NCBI RefSeq assembly: GCF_018449725.1
Contig: NZ_JAAVVC010000002.1
Coordinates: 434,001-498,000, forward strand
Source of the DNA: Pseudomonas sp. dw_612
GTDB lineage: Bacteria; Pseudomonadota; Gammaproteobacteria; Pseudomonadales; Pseudomonadaceae
Direction of reading: 5' to 3'
DNA: 64,000 bases
In this document: in pieces, positions 1 to 15,200 of the stretch
Layout of the letters: each line of letters begins with the position of its first letter
How positions within the stretch are numbered: position 1 is the first letter of the stretch
The notes under the pieces: model-generated
What the model was told of the DNA's origin: nothing
The model's input: the letters and a program-made list of their open reading frames with translations, nothing else
The model's database searches: none
Made by a program: the position numbers and the translations under genes

Positions 1-762
1 ATGCAGGTCCAGAATCGCCAGGCGCGGGTCGCTGCACTCTGCTTCACCGGCCGGAAAAAAGCTGCGGCTGTCGGTGAAGGCCAGCAAATCACCGACCTGG
101 GCACGCTGCCAGGTGCCATCGGCGACACGCGCCGCCAGCACTTGGTTGAATAGAAAGCTGCGCGCCGTGGAGAGCAGGCGCGAACGCACATTGCGCTGTT
201 CCGGCAACGCCTTACGTGCAGCCCAGGCGCGCGCGTCAACGACGTTACCGCCGTCAAAGCCGAAGCGCTGGGAGCCGAAATAATTGGGAATGCCCTTTTG
301 GGCGATCAACTGCAGACGTTCTTCGATTGCGACCTTGTCACCGGCAAATTGAGTCAGGCGCAAGGTGAAGCCATTGGCCGAGTGGGCGCCGCGCTGCAAC
401 TTGCGTTTGTGCCGACCGGTCTTGAGGATTTTCAGCGTGTCGTTTTCGGCCGCCGACAGATCAGGATCAGCCTTGCCCGGCAGTTGCACGCTGAACCACT
501 GGCGAGTCAACGCCTGCCGGTCCTTGAGGCCCGCGTAACTCACGGTCCGCAACGGCACCCCCGCCGCCTTGGCGATCCGGCGTGCGGCTTCTTCGGTGTT
601 CAGACCGCGCTTTTCCACCCAGATCCACAGATGCTCGCCATCACCACTGAGCGGGATATTGAGCACTTCATCGACTTGAAAATCTTCCGCCGTGGCTTTC
701 AGTACCGCTGTGCCGAGGGCTTCGCCATAGGCCCGCGGGCCGAGCAATTGCAGTTCGTTCAT
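1..762 (-). CDS. truD: tRNA pseudouridine synthase D (3' end beyond window)
   Basis: TruD isomerises U13 of tRNA-Glu to pseudouridine in the cytoplasm. The visible 254 codons begin [17 protein letters not shown] and contain the catalytic signature [14 protein letters not shown], with the presumed nucleophile Asp at about residue 81. The family is about 350 residues, so roughly the last 100 are missing at the window edge. The ATG at 760-762 overlaps the ispF stop as ATGA, so translation is probably coupled to ispF. In Pseudomonas, truD normally follows ispF. The identification is secure; only the C-terminus cannot be checked. Confidence 0.95.
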   Translation of the reverse strand, partial: MNELQLLGPRAYGEALGTAVLKATAEDFQVDEVLNIPLSGDGEHLWIWVEKRGLNTEEAARRIAKAAGVPLRTVSYAGLKDRQALTRQWFSVQLPGKADPDLSAAENDTLKILKTGRHKRKLQRGAHSANGFTLRLTQFAGDKVAIEERLQLIAQKGIPNYFGSQRFGFDGGNVVDARAWAARKALPEQRNVRSRLLSTARSFLFNQVLAARVADGTWQRAQVGDLLAFTDSRSFFPAGEAECSDPRLAILDLH

Positions 763-1232
763 GCGCGCAGCAACAAGGCAACGGAATGCACGGCAATGCC
801 TTCTTCGCGACCGACAAAGCCGAGCTTTTCGGTGGTGGTAGCTTTCACGTTCACTTGATCCAACTCAACTTGAAGATCCGCGGCAATCAGCGCGCGCATC
901 GATTCGATATGCGGGGCCATTTTTGGCGCCTGGGCGACGATGGTGTTATCGACGTTGCCGACTTTCCAGCCTTTGGCGTGGATCAGTGCGACGACGTGAC
1001 GCAACAGCACACGGCTGTCGGCGCCCTTAAATGTCGGGTCGGTGTCCGGGAAGTGCTTGCCGATATCACCCAGCGCAGCGGCGCCGAGCAAGGCATCGCT
1101 CAAGGCGTGCAGCAGGACGTCACCGTCGGAGTGAGCGAGCAGCCCGAAGCCGTGTGCAATACGCACGCCGCCCAGAGTAATGAAATCGCCTTCAGCGAAA
1201 CGGTGCACATCATAGCCGTGGCCAATACGCAT
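759..1232 (-). CDS. ispF: 2-C-methyl-D-erythritol 2,4-cyclodiphosphate synthase
   Basis: IspF catalyses the fifth step of the MEP isoprenoid pathway, cyclising CDP-ME 2-phosphate to MEcPP with loss of CMP. At 157 residues it has the usual family length. The N-terminus [12 protein letters not shown] supplies the metal ligands Asp8 and His10, [18 protein letters not shown] carries the third metal His, and [16 protein letters not shown] is the C-terminal family motif. The start codon lies immediately after the T tract of the fghA terminator and has no separate Shine-Dalgarno sequence. truD follows with a 4-base overlap. Confidence 0.97.
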   Translation of the reverse strand: MRIGHGYDVHRFAEGDFITLGGVRIAHGFGLLAHSDGDVLLHALSDALLGAAALGDIGKHFPDTDPTFKGADSRVLLRHVVALIHAKGWKVGNVDNTIVAQAPKMAPHIESMRALIAADLQVELDQVNVKATTTEKLGFVGREEGIAVHSVALLLRA

Positions 1233-1262
1233 AAAAAAACGCCCCGATTTTTGTCAGGGCGT
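1233..1262 (-). terminator. fghA intrinsic terminator abutting ispF ATG
   Basis: Read on the minus strand, ACGCCC (1257-1262) pairs with GGGCGT (1239-1244) across a 12-base loop. A run of seven T (1233-1239) follows, overlapping the last stem base. The ispF ATG occupies 1230-1232, directly after the T run. The stem is only 6 bp but GC rich, and the T tract is good. Confidence 0.7.
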
Positions 1263-1275
1263 GATTCTACCTGCA

Positions 1276-2121
1276 TTACACGCCTAGGGCGCGTGCGTGA
1301 TGCTGTAAGTGGTCGTCTATAAAACTGGCGATGAAGAAATAGCTGTGATCGTAGCCCGGTTGCAGACGCAACGTCAGCGGATGACCCGCCAGTTTGGCCG
1401 CTTGTTGCAAGGCTTCAGGCTTGAGCTGGGTGGCGAGGAAGTCGTCGCGATCCCCTTGATCGACCAGCAACGGCAATTGCTCATTGGCTTCGGCGATCAA
1501 GGCGCAGGCATCCCATTCGCGCCACTTCGAACGGTCTTCACCGAGGTAGCGGGAGAAAGCCTTCTGCCCCCACGGGCAATCCATCGGATTGTTGATCGGC
1601 GAAAACGCCGACACCGACTGATAACGGCCCGGGTTTCGCAGCGCACAGACCAACGCGCCGTGGCCGCCCATGGAATGACCGCTGATGCCGCGTTTGTCCG
1701 AGGCAGGGAAATGCGCTTCGACCAATGCCGGTAATTCCTGCACGACATAGTCATGCATCCGATAGTGCCGGGACCAGGGTTCCTGGGTGGCATTCAGATA
1801 GAAGCCGGCACCAAGGCCGAAGTCCCAGGCGCCGTCCGGATCACCCGGCACATCAGCACCGCGCGGGCTGGTGTCCGGCGCAACGATGATCAGCCCCAGC
1901 TCGGCTGCCATGCGCAGGGCGCCGGCCTTGTGCATGAAGTTCTCGTCGGTGCAGGTCAGGCCGGACAGCCAATACAGCACCGGCAACTTGCCGCCCTGCT
2001 CCGCTTGCGGCGGCAGGTACACGGCGAACACCATGTCGCAGCCGAGCACATCGGAGCGGTGCCGGTAGCGTTTGTGCCAGCCGCCGAAGCTTTTCTGGCA
2101 GGAGATATTTTCCAGGCTCAT
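1276..2121 (-). CDS. fghA: S-formylglutathione hydrolase
   Basis: FghA hydrolyses S-formylglutathione to formate and glutathione, the second step of glutathione-dependent formaldehyde detoxification. The 281-residue protein is an alpha/beta hydrolase of the esterase D family. The nucleophile motif [10 protein letters not shown] has Ser150, the acidic residue lies in [11 protein letters not shown] near residue 225, and the catalytic His is in PGYDHSYFF at about 259. It starts 8 bases after the frmA stop, so the two form one operon, and it is followed by an intrinsic terminator. Length and motifs match the family. Confidence 0.96.
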   Translation of the reverse strand: MSLENISCQKSFGGWHKRYRHRSDVLGCDMVFAVYLPPQAEQGGKLPVLYWLSGLTCTDENFMHKAGALRMAAELGLIIVAPDTSPRGADVPGDPDGAWDFGLGAGFYLNATQEPWSRHYRMHDYVVQELPALVEAHFPASDKRGISGHSMGGHGALVCALRNPGRYQSVSAFSPINNPMDCPWGQKAFSRYLGEDRSKWREWDACALIAEANEQLPLLVDQGDRDDFLATQLKPEALQQAAKLAGHPLTLRLQPGYDHSYFFIASFIDDHLQHHARALGV

Positions 2122-2129
2122 GTCCGACC

Positions 2130-3330
<1,201 letters not shown>

Positions 3331-3349
3331 CGTACAGGGATAATCCTAA

Positions 3350-4246
3350 ATGTCTGAAAACCGCTGGGAAGGGATCGACGAGTTTGTCGCCGTCGCCGAG
3401 TGCAGCCAATTCACTGCGGCGGCTGAACGTCTTGGGGTTTCTTCCTCCCATGTCAGCCGACAAATCGTACGTTTGGAAGAGCGCCTTCAGACGCGGCTGC
3501 TGTATCGCAGCACCCGCCGGGTCACCCTGACCGAGGCCGGGCAAACCTTCCTGCAACATTGCCAGCGTTTGCAGGATGGTCGCGAAGAAGCGCTACGCGC
3601 GGTCGGCGACCTGACCAGCGAACCCAAAGGCATGCTGCGCATGACCTGCGCCGTGGCTTACGGCGAGCGCTTCATCGTGCCGCTGGTAACCCGATTCATG
3701 GGACTTTACCCGCAGCTGCGGATCGACATTGAGCTAAGCAATCGCCAACTCGATCTGGTGCACGAAGGCCTGGACCTGGCGATCCGCCTCGGTCGCCTGC
3801 AAGACTCGCGGCTGGTGGCGACACGCCTGGCACCGCGACGCATGTACCTGTGCGCCTCACCGTCCTACCTGGAACGCTATGGTCGGCCACACAGCTTGTC
3901 GGAATTGAGCCGGCATAACTGCCTCATCGGCAGTTCGGACCTGTGGCAACTGGAACAGAACGGGCGGGAATTTTCGCAACGCGTGCAGGGAAACTGGCGT
4001 TGCAACAGTGGGCAAGCGGTATTGGATGCGGCGCTGCAAGGGGTGGGGCTGTGTCAGTTGCCGGACTATTACGTGCTGGAGCATTTGCACAGCGGCGCGT
4101 TGATTTCGCTGTTGGAGCCGCATCAACCGCCGAATACAGCGGTGTGGGCACTTTATCCACAGCAACGACATCTGTCGCCGAAGGTGCGCAAGTTGGTGGA
4201 TTATTTGAAGGAAGGGTTGGCTGAGCGACCGGAGTATCGGGTTTGA
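3350..4246 (+). CDS. gfnR: LysR-family regulator, probably of the formaldehyde detoxification operon
   Basis: This is a 298-residue LysR-type transcription regulator. The N-terminal winged helix-turn-helix spans about residues 8-65 (FVAVAECSQFTAAAERLGVS, then SSHVSRQIVRLEERL), followed by an effector-binding domain from about residue 90 (GMLRMTCAVAYGERF). AGGGA lies 9 bases before the ATG. Its divergent position next to frmA-fghA matches P. aeruginosa PA3630, annotated as the glutathione-dependent formaldehyde neutralisation regulator GfnR; the symbol rests on that position and family. It probably activates frmA-fghA in response to formaldehyde adducts, which is inference. Confidence 0.85.
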   Translation: MSENRWEGIDEFVAVAECSQFTAAAERLGVSSSHVSRQIVRLEERLQTRLLYRSTRRVTLTEAGQTFLQHCQRLQDGREEALRAVGDLTSEPKGMLRMTCAVAYGERFIVPLVTRFMGLYPQLRIDIELSNRQLDLVHEGLDLAIRLGRLQDSRLVATRLAPRRMYLCASPSYLERYGRPHSLSELSRHNCLIGSSDLWQLEQNGREFSQRVQGNWRCNSGQAVLDAALQGVGLCQLPDYYVLEHLHSGALISLLEPHQPPNTAVWALYPQQRHLSPKVRKLVDYLKEGLAERPEYRV

Positions 4247-4259
4247 TGGTTTGAAGATC

Positions 4260-4360
4260 AAAAGATCGCAGCCTCGTTGCACTCGACAGCTCCTACAAGT
4301 GCCATACGGTGCACACGGGCAATGTAGGAGCTGTCGAGTGCAACGAGGCTGCGATCTTTT
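4260..4360. repeat. REP doublet, variant family (perfect 38-bp inverted repeat)
   Basis: The arms 4260-4297 and 4323-4360 are perfect inverse complements separated by 25 bases. Outer ends AAAAGATCGCAGCC and inner ends AGCTCCTACA match the second REP family seen at 42639, 49015 and 53228. The middle reads TCGTTGCACTCGAC instead of TTCGGC in both arms. It lies between the convergent gfnR and ispD genes, and its last two bases form part of the ispD stop codon. It could act as a bidirectional terminator. Confidence 0.9.
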
Positions 4361-5066
4361 AGCGGCGGTTAGCCCAACGCTGGCGCAACCACTCCAGATC
4401 TTCAGGCCGAGTCACCTTGATGTTGTCGGACCGACCTTCGATCAAGCGTGGCGCCAAACCCGACCACTCCATCGCCGATGCTTCATCGGTAATCACAACA
4501 TCCGCGACCAGACTATCCGCCAATGCCCGATGCAACGCACCGAGGCGAAACATCTGCGGCGTATAGGCTTGCCAGATCACACTACGATCCACGGTTTCGA
4601 CGACACGTCCGTGCTTGTCGACCCGCTTAAGGGTGTCCCGCGCAGGCACCGCCAACAACCCGCCAACCGCATCATCCGCCAATTCGCTGAGCAACTTGTC
4701 GAGATCATCCCGGCCCAGATTTGGCCGTGCCGCATCGTGCACCAGCACCCAATCCTCATCATCAGCGCCCAACGCATGCAAATGCAGCAACGCATTGAGC
4801 ACCGACCCGGAACGCTCGGCGCCACCCTCGACCCGTTGAATACGAGGATCGGAGGCACACGCCAGGTTCGGCCAATAAGGATCATCTATCGCAAGACTGA
4901 CCACCAACCCCTTCAGGGCAGGATGATCAAGGAAACAGCCGAGGCTGTGTTCGAGAATAGTGCGCCCGCCCAGTTGCAAGTATTGCTTGGGACGGTCCGC
5001 GGCCATACGGGCACCGACGCCCGCGGCAGGAATCACGGCCCAGAAGGCCGGTAACGACTGGATCAT
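4359..5066 (-). CDS. ispD: 2-C-methyl-D-erythritol 4-phosphate cytidylyltransferase
   Basis: IspD joins CTP and MEP to give CDP-ME, step three of the MEP pathway. It has 235 residues, normal for the family. The nucleotide-binding loop is PAAGVGARM followed by DRPKQYLQL, the mid-protein signature is VLVHDAARPNL, and ITDEASAMEW lies near the C-terminus. It overlaps the ftsB stop by 4 bases (ATGA), the common ftsB-ispD pair of gamma-proteobacteria. The stop codon is partly formed by the adjoining REP doublet. Confidence 0.97.
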   Translation of the reverse strand: MIQSLPAFWAVIPAAGVGARMAADRPKQYLQLGGRTILEHSLGCFLDHPALKGLVVSLAIDDPYWPNLACASDPRIQRVEGGAERSGSVLNALLHLHALGADDEDWVLVHDAARPNLGRDDLDKLLSELADDAVGGLLAVPARDTLKRVDKHGRVVETVDRSVIWQAYTPQMFRLGALHRALADSLVADVVITDEASAMEWSGLAPRLIEGRSDNIKVTRPEDLEWLRQRWANRR

Positions 5067-5341
5067 TGAGCCAACTGGTAAAGGGTTTCACCGTCCTTGA
5101 CCATGCCCAACTCATGACGAGCCCGCTCTTCAACGGTCTCCATGCCCTTTTTCAACTCACTGACTTCGGCGTCCATCACCCGGTTGCGTTCCAGCAACCC
5201 TTCGTTCTCGGCGTGTTGATCCGCAATCTGCTGAGTCAGTTCGGCGACTTGCGCCAGACTGCCATTTCCCACCCACAGGCGGTACTGCAGGCCAGCCAGC
5301 AGCAGGAGCAAGACGAGGAACAACCAATTGGGACTGCGCAT
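5063..5341 (-). CDS. ftsB: Cell division protein FtsB
   Basis: FtsB is a small bitopic divisome protein that forms the FtsQLB complex. It has 92 residues. A short basic N-terminus (MRSPN) is followed by one membrane segment at about 6-21 (LFLVLLLLLAGLQY). A coiled coil then runs from about 30 to 70 (LAQVAELTQQIADQHAENEG), with the C-terminal periplasmic tail RARHELGMVKDGE. It lies downstream of eno and upstream of ispD, as in many gamma-proteobacteria. Confidence 0.95.
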   Translation of the reverse strand: MRSPNWLFLVLLLLLAGLQYRLWVGNGSLAQVAELTQQIADQHAENEGLLERNRVMDAEVSELKKGMETVEERARHELGMVKDGETLYQLAQ

Positions 5342-5400
5342 CGAATATCAGGTATCCAGTGAAAAAAGACAGCCATGCCAAAACTATGAAGCTTCTGATA

Positions 5401-5430
5401 GCACGAAGCCTGGAAGACCCAGGCTTGTGC
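5401..5430 (-). terminator. stem-loop downstream of eno
   Basis: GCACGAAGCCTGG (5401-5413) pairs with CCAGGCTTGTGC (5419-5430), with one bulged base and a 5-base loop. It lies in the 172-base eno-ftsB gap. On the minus strand it is not followed by a strong T run, so it may be an attenuator or RNA stabiliser rather than a full terminator. Confidence 0.5.
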
Positions 5431-5513
5431 TCTTAAGGCATCAGATTAGTGGCAAAAACGTCGCTGTCGCGATTTTTCCGACACAATCCGGTGTCTTTTT
5501 TACCATGTACTAC

Positions 5514-6854
<1,341 letters not shown>

Positions 6855-6903
6855 TTACCGTCGGCAAGTGGTGTGCAGCGGGCAGGCTTGCGGACGATAA
6901 GGC

Positions 6904-6921
6904 TCAGGCCCGGGGGCCTGA
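6904..6921 (-). terminator. short stem-loop between kdsA and eno
   Basis: TCAGGCCC (6904-6911) and GGGCCTGA (6914-6921) form a perfect 8-bp stem with a 2-base spacer, about 40 bases beyond the kdsA stop. There is no clear T tract on the minus strand, so the role (terminator, attenuator or processing site) is uncertain. Confidence 0.35.
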
Positions 6922-6959
6922 ACATTAAATCGTGCGGTACTTTACCGGAGAAATGAGGT

Positions 6960-9716
<2,757 letters not shown>

Positions 9717-11045
9717 TCAGCTCAAACCTTGATCTTCGGTCGGCGGCTGCCAATGCAAATTCCAGCCGTCCCGCGCGCTGCCATTCAACCCCTGCAACCC
9801 CGCCACAGCCAGCAATTGCTCGCCGCGGTAGAGCAGCGGCAATCTGCCACGGGCAAACAACGGTATCCCTCTTTCATTAAGCAAACGCTTCAGGTCACGG
9901 TGACCGCGATCGGGCAGATGCATGATCTCGCCTCCTTCACGATAGCGGATATGCAACGGGCCATCGGGAATTTGGCCGATCAACGTGAGCCAGCCGTTAT
10001 CGAGCAACGACAGCGGTAATGTGGGGTCGGCCCAGCGTCCGGCCTCCGGTGGCGTGCGCAACCAGGCACCGGACAACCACCAGATACGCCCGCTCGCCCG
10101 ATGCAATTCACCGTCCGCCAGACGCCACACCGGCCGCGCATCACCAGTGGCATCGCGCAAATCTTGCCAACCCGACCAATGGTCGCTGTCCGGCAAACGA
10201 GTCCGGTTCGCCAGCCAGCAACTCAAGGCATTGCGTTGACGCGCGGCGGACAGCTTTTCCAGCGATGCCAGCTCCAGAGACGGCAAGCCGAGCCAATCGA
10301 AATCACTGCGGCTGCCCGCCTCGAGCAAATCAATTTGCGCCAACTCATCGAGCAACCCCTGGGCTTCGCGCAAATGCCCGGCGCTGCGGGCCATGGTCGT
10401 CTGCGCTTGCGGCCAGCGCTCGGTCAGCACCGGGAACACCTGATGCCGCAGGTAATTGCGCGAGAACTGTCGATCCTCATTCGAGGGATCTTCGATCCAG
10501 CTCAATTGATGCGCGACGGCATAGGCCTCAAGTTCCTCGCGGGTGACGTCCAGCAACGGCCGAAGCAGATGCCCCCGACCCAACGCACGCTCACTCGGCA
10601 TCCCCGACAATCCACGCACCCCGGCCCCGCGCAACAGTCGAAACAGCAGGGTTTCAGCCTGATCGTCACGGTGCTGCGCGGTCAGCAGCACTTCATTAGT
10701 TTCAGTCGCCGCAATGAAGGCGCCATAACGCGCGTCCCGGGCGGCACGCTCAAGGCTGGCGCCCGGCTGGACCTGAACGCGGACAACCTCCAGCGGCACA
10801 CCCAGCGCATCACAGACTGACTGACAGTGCGCCGGCCACACATCGGCCGCAGCCTGAAGGCCATGGTGAACATGGAAAGCGCTGAGTGTCGGCAGGGATT
10901 GGGTTTTGGCGAGGTGTGCGAGAAGGTGCAGCAGGACGGTGGAGTCGAGGCCGCCCGAGAAGGCGATGCGCCAGGTGGCGGCGGTGCGCCAGAGTTTCAG
11001 GTTCAGCAGAAGCCTGGTTGGCAGATCAATCATGGACGGGCTCAT
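9717..11045 (-). CDS. tilS: tRNA(Ile)-lysidine synthase
   Basis: TilS attaches lysine to C34 of the tRNA-Ile CAU anticodon, changing both charging and decoding. About 442 residues are encoded. The PP-loop ATP-binding motif SGGLDS is at about residue 30, followed by FHVHHGLQ and the LTAQHRDDQAETLLFRLLRG segment. The C-terminal domain ends in REGGEIMHLPDRGHRDLKR and related sequence. I prefer the ATG at 11043-11045 (MSPSMIDLPTR), with a weak AAGTGA upstream. A TTG at 11061 or an ATG at 11031 are alternatives. A REP doublet separates it from accA. Confidence 0.94.
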   Translation of the reverse strand: MSPSMIDLPTRLLLNLKLWRTAATWRIAFSGGLDSTVLLHLLAHLAKTQSLPTLSAFHVHHGLQAAADVWPAHCQSVCDALGVPLEVVRVQVQPGASLERAARDARYGAFIAATETNEVLLTAQHRDDQAETLLFRLLRGAGVRGLSGMPSERALGRGHLLRPLLDVTREELEAYAVAHQLSWIEDPSNEDRQFSRNYLRHQVFPVLTERWPQAQTTMARSAGHLREAQGLLDELAQIDLLEAGSRSDFDWLGLPSLELASLEKLSAARQRNALSCWLANRTRLPDSDHWSGWQDLRDATGDARPVWRLADGELHRASGRIWWLSGAWLRTPPEAGRWADPTLPLSLLDNGWLTLIGQIPDGPLHIRYREGGEIMHLPDRGHRDLKRLLNERGIPLFARGRLPLLYRGEQLLAVAGLQGLNGSARDGWNLHWQPPTEDQGLS

Positions 11046-11068
11046 ATCGATCACTTCACACAAAACAA

Positions 11069-11161
11069 ATGTGGGAGCGGGCTTGCTCGCGAAGGCTGTT
11101 TAACACTCAACGCATGAGTTGAATGTTATACCGCTTTCGCGAGCAAGCCCGCTCCCACATT
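11069..11161. repeat. REP doublet (GTGGGAGCGGGCTTGCTCGC family)
   Basis: The left arm begins AATGTGGGAGCGGGCTTGCT at 11069; the right arm ends AGCAAGCCCGCTCCCACATT at 11161. The arms enclose about 40 bases. It lies 15 bases past the accA stop and upstream of tilS, where it may serve as the accA 3' end structure. Confidence 0.9.
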
Positions 11162-11176
11162 GAAGCCGAGGTCAGA

Positions 11177-12124
11177 TCAGAGACCGTAGCTCATCAGTCG
11201 ATCGTAACGACGCTTGAGCAGCGCTTCGTTGTCGAACTTCTTCAGCATCGCCAGTTGCGAGCTCAGCTCGGCACGGATCGAAGCAGCGGCAGCCGCCGGA
11301 TCGCGATGAGCGCCGCCCAATGGCTCGCCGATCACTTTGTCGACGATGCCCAGACCTTTCAGGCGCTCGGCGGTGATGCCCATGGCTTCAGCGGCATCCG
11401 GTGCTTTCTCGGCGGTTTTCCACAGGATCGACGCGCAACCTTCCGGCGAAATCACCGCGTAGGTCGAGTACTGCAGCATGTTCAACTGATCGCAGACACC
11501 GATGGCCAACGCACCACCGGAACCACCTTCACCGATTACGGTGGCGATGATCGGGGTTTTCAGGCGGGCCATGACACGCAGGTTCCAGGCAATCGCTTCG
11601 CTCTGGTTGCGCTCTTCGGCGTCGATGCCTGGGTAAGCACCCGGGGTGTCGATGAAGGTCAGGATCGGCATTTTGAAACGTTCGGCCATTTCCATCAGAC
11701 GGCAGGCCTTGCGGTAGCCTTCCGGACGCGGCATGCCGAAGTTGCGGCGAACCTTCTCGCGCACTTCACGGCCTTTCTGGTGCCCGATGATCATCACTGG
11801 CTCATCGTCCAGACGGGCAATGCCGCCAACGATGGCAGCGTCGTCGGAGAAGTGACGGTCGCCATGCAGTTCGTCGAACTCGGTGAAGATGTGCTCGATG
11901 TAGTCCAGGGTGTATGGACGTTTCGGGTGACGCGCCAGACGCGCGATCTGCCAGCTGGTCAGCTTGCCGAAGATGTCTTCGGTCAGCGTGCTGCTTTTGT
12001 CCTGCAGGCGGGAGATCTCATCGCCGATATTCAGCGAATTGTCATTACCGACCAAGCGCAACTCTTCGATCTTGGCTTGCAGGTCGGCGATCGGCTGTTC
12101 GAAATCTAGAAAATTCGGGTTCAT
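11177..12124 (-). CDS. accA: Acetyl-CoA carboxylase carboxyltransferase subunit alpha
   Basis: AccA with AccD forms the carboxyltransferase that transfers CO2 from biotin to acetyl-CoA, giving malonyl-CoA for fatty acid synthesis. It has 315 residues starting [15 protein letters not shown] at 12122-12124, the conserved N-terminus; a start nine codons upstream is possible but atypical. Motifs include [26 protein letters not shown] and [14 protein letters not shown] (crotonase-fold oxyanion region). It follows dnaE after 140 bases, as is usual in gamma-proteobacteria. Confidence 0.97.
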   Translation of the reverse strand: MNPNFLDFEQPIADLQAKIEELRLVGNDNSLNIGDEISRLQDKSSTLTEDIFGKLTSWQIARLARHPKRPYTLDYIEHIFTEFDELHGDRHFSDDAAIVGGIARLDDEPVMIIGHQKGREVREKVRRNFGMPRPEGYRKACRLMEMAERFKMPILTFIDTPGAYPGIDAEERNQSEAIAWNLRVMARLKTPIIATVIGEGGSGGALAIGVCDQLNMLQYSTYAVISPEGCASILWKTAEKAPDAAEAMGITAERLKGLGIVDKVIGEPLGGAHRDPAAAAASIRAELSSQLAMLKKFDNEALLKRRYDRLMSYGL

Positions 12125-12264
12125 AGGCGTCCGTCTTGGGTCGACATCCAAGAGAGCTTGGGCCGGCCGGTTGTCTATTCGCGCCCTACCTTAAGGGAGA
12201 GGCGCGTTCAGGTCGAGATTAAAAATTCAGGTCGAGATCAGGCCCTGAGAATAGAGCCTGACCG

Positions 12265-15200
12265 TCAACGGTATTGGAGGAAGACGTTGTCTCGCCCGAA
12301 CTGGTCACGCAGGGCTTGAATCAAGGCATCCGCCGGGTCGATCCGCCAGGTCTCGCCGAACTGCAACAAGGCCTTCGCATCAGGGCTGGTGTACTCCATG
12401 GTGATCGGGCATGCGCCGCGGTGACGCTTGAACAGCTCACCGAGCCAGCGTAGCTGATCGCCTTTCAGATCCTGCGTGTGCAGCTTCAGGCGCAGGCTTT
12501 CGGCCAGGTTGGTGCGCGCATCTTCCATGCTCATCACCCGCTTGACCCGCAAGCGCAAGCCACCGGAGAAGTCGTCGTTGCTGACTTCGCCTTCGACCAC
12601 CACCATCGCGTCGGTCTGCAACAGCGACTGCGCAGAGTGAAACGCCTCGGCAAACAGCGACGCTTCGATCCGGCCCGAGCGGTCGTCGAGGGTGATGAAA
12701 CCCATCTTGTCGCCCTTTTTGTTCTTCATCACCCGCAACGCGATGATCATGCCTGCGACCGTCTGCGTATCCCGCGCTGGTTTCAGGTCGATGATGCGTT
12801 GACGGGCGAAGCGGCGGATCTCGCCTTCGTACTCGTCGATCGGGTGACCGGTCAGGTACAGGCCCAAGGTGTCTTTCTCGCCTTTCAGCCGTTCCTTGAG
12901 GGTCAGTTCCTTGGCCTTGCGGTGATTGGCGTAGACATCGGCGTCTTCTTCGACGAACAGGCCGCCAAAAAGATCAACGTGACCGCTGTCTTTGGTACGC
13001 AGGGTCTGTTCGGCGGCTTTGATCGCCCCTTCCATGGCGTTCAGCAGGACCGCACGATTGCGGTCAATGTTGGCCTGATAGGCTTTCTGCTCGTCATGGA
13101 AGTACGGACCGAGACGGTCCAGCGCGCCGCTGCGGATCAAGCCGTCCAGGGTGCGTTTGTTGATACGCTTGAGGTCGACACGGGCGCAGAAGTCGAACAG
13201 ATCCTTGAACGGACCGGCCTGACGCGCCTCAGTGATGGCTTCCACCGGACCTTCGCCCACACCTTTGATCGCGCCGAGGCCGTAGATAATCCGGCCTTCG
13301 TCATTCACCGTGAACTTGAACTCCGAGGTATTCACATCCGGCGCGTCGAGACGCAGCTTCATGGTGCGAATTTCTTCGATCAAGGTCACGACCTTGTCGG
13401 TGTTGTGCATATCCGCCGACAGTACCGCGGCCATGAACGGCGCCGGGTAGTGGGTTTTCAGCCATGCGGTCTGGTAGGACACCAGACCGTAAGCGGCGGA
13501 GTGAGACTTGTTGAAGCCGTAACCGGCGAATTTCTCTACCAGGTCGAAAATGTTACCGGCGAGGTCGGCGTCGATATTGTTGGTGGCGCAACCTTCAATG
13601 AAACCGCCGCGCTGCTTGGCCATTTCTTCGGGTTTTTTCTTACCCATCGCCCGACGCAGCATGTCCGCACCGCCGAGGGTGTAACCGGCCATGACCTGGG
13701 CAATCTGCATCACCTGTTCCTGATACAGGATGATGCCGTAAGTCGGCGCCAATACGGGCTTGAGGCCTTCGTACTGGTAGTCCGAGTGCGGGTACGCCAG
13801 TTCGGCGCGACCGTGCTTACGGTTGATGAAGTCGTCCACCATGCCCGATTGCAATGGGCCCGGACGGAACAGGGCCACCAGTGCGATCAAGTCTTCCAGG
13901 CAGTCGGGTTTGAGCTTTTTGATCAGCTCCTTCATACCCCGGGACTCGAGCTGGAACACCGCGGTGGTTTCAGCTTTTTGTAGCAGCGTGTAAGTCGGTT
14001 TGTCGTCCAGCGGGATAAACGCGATGTCCAGCGGCGGCTGATCGACCTTGGCGCGATCACGGTTGATGGTTTTCAGCGCCCAGTCGATGACCGTCAGGGT
14101 TCGCAGACCGAGGAAGTCGAACTTCACCAGGCCGGCGGCCTCAACGTCGTCCTTGTCGAACTGGGTTACCAGGCCATCACCGGCCTCGTCGCAATAGATC
14201 GGCGAGAAGTCAGTCAACTTGGTCGGGGCAATAACTACACCACCAGCGTGCTTACCGACGTTCCGCACAACGCCTTCCAGCTTGCGCGCCATTTCCCAGA
14301 TTTCGGCAGCTTCTTCATCGACCTTGATAAAGTCGCGCAGGATTTCTTCCTGCTCGTAGGCTTTTTCCAGGGTCATGCCGACTTCGAACGGGATCATCTT
14401 CGACAGACGATCCGCCAAACCGTAGGACTTGCCCTGCACCCGCGCCACGTCGCGGACCACAGCCTTTGCGGCCATGGAACCGAAGGTGATGATCTGGCTT
14501 ACCGCGTTGCGACCGTATTTTTCGGCCACGTATTCAATTACCCGGTCGCGCCCGTCCATGCAGAAGTCGACGTCGAAATCGGGCATCGATACCCGTTCCG
14601 GGTTAAGGAACCGTTCGAACAGCAGGTCATATTCCAGCGGATCGAGGTCGGTGATCTTCTGCACGTAGGCCACCAGCGACCCGGCACCCGACCCCCGGCC
14701 CGGACCTACCGGCACGCCGTTGCTTTTGGCCCACTGGATAAAGTCCATAACGATCAGGAAGTAGCCGGGGAAACCCATCTGGATAATGATATCCAGCTCG
14801 AAATTCAGCCGGTCGACGTAAACCTGGCGCTTGGCTTCGTAGTCTTCGGTGGTGTCCTTGGGCAGCAGGACGCTGAGGCGATCTTCCAGGCCATCGAAGG
14901 ACACCTTGCGGAAATACTCGTCGATGGTCATGCCATCGGGGATCGGGAAGTTGGGCAGAAAGTGCTTGCCCAGCTTCACTTCGATATTGCAGCGCTTGGC
15001 AATCTCGACGGTGTTTTCCAGCGCCTCGGGAATGTCGCTGAACAGCTCGGCCATTTCCTCGGCGCTTTTGAGGTATTGCTGATCGCTGTAGTTTTTCGAA
15101 CGCCGCGGATCGTCGAGGGCGCGACCCTCACCGATGCAAACGCGGGTTTCGTGGGCTTCGAAGTCTTCCTGCTTGATGAAGCGCACGTCGTTGGTGGCCA

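Noticed and set aside
74..858. Short plus-strand frames at the window start
   Set aside because: They run antisense to truD and the ispF end and lack ribosome sites.
12200..12260. Near-repeat CAGGTCGAGAT in the accA-dnaE gap
   Set aside because: Two short copies only; no structure or gene context gives them meaning.
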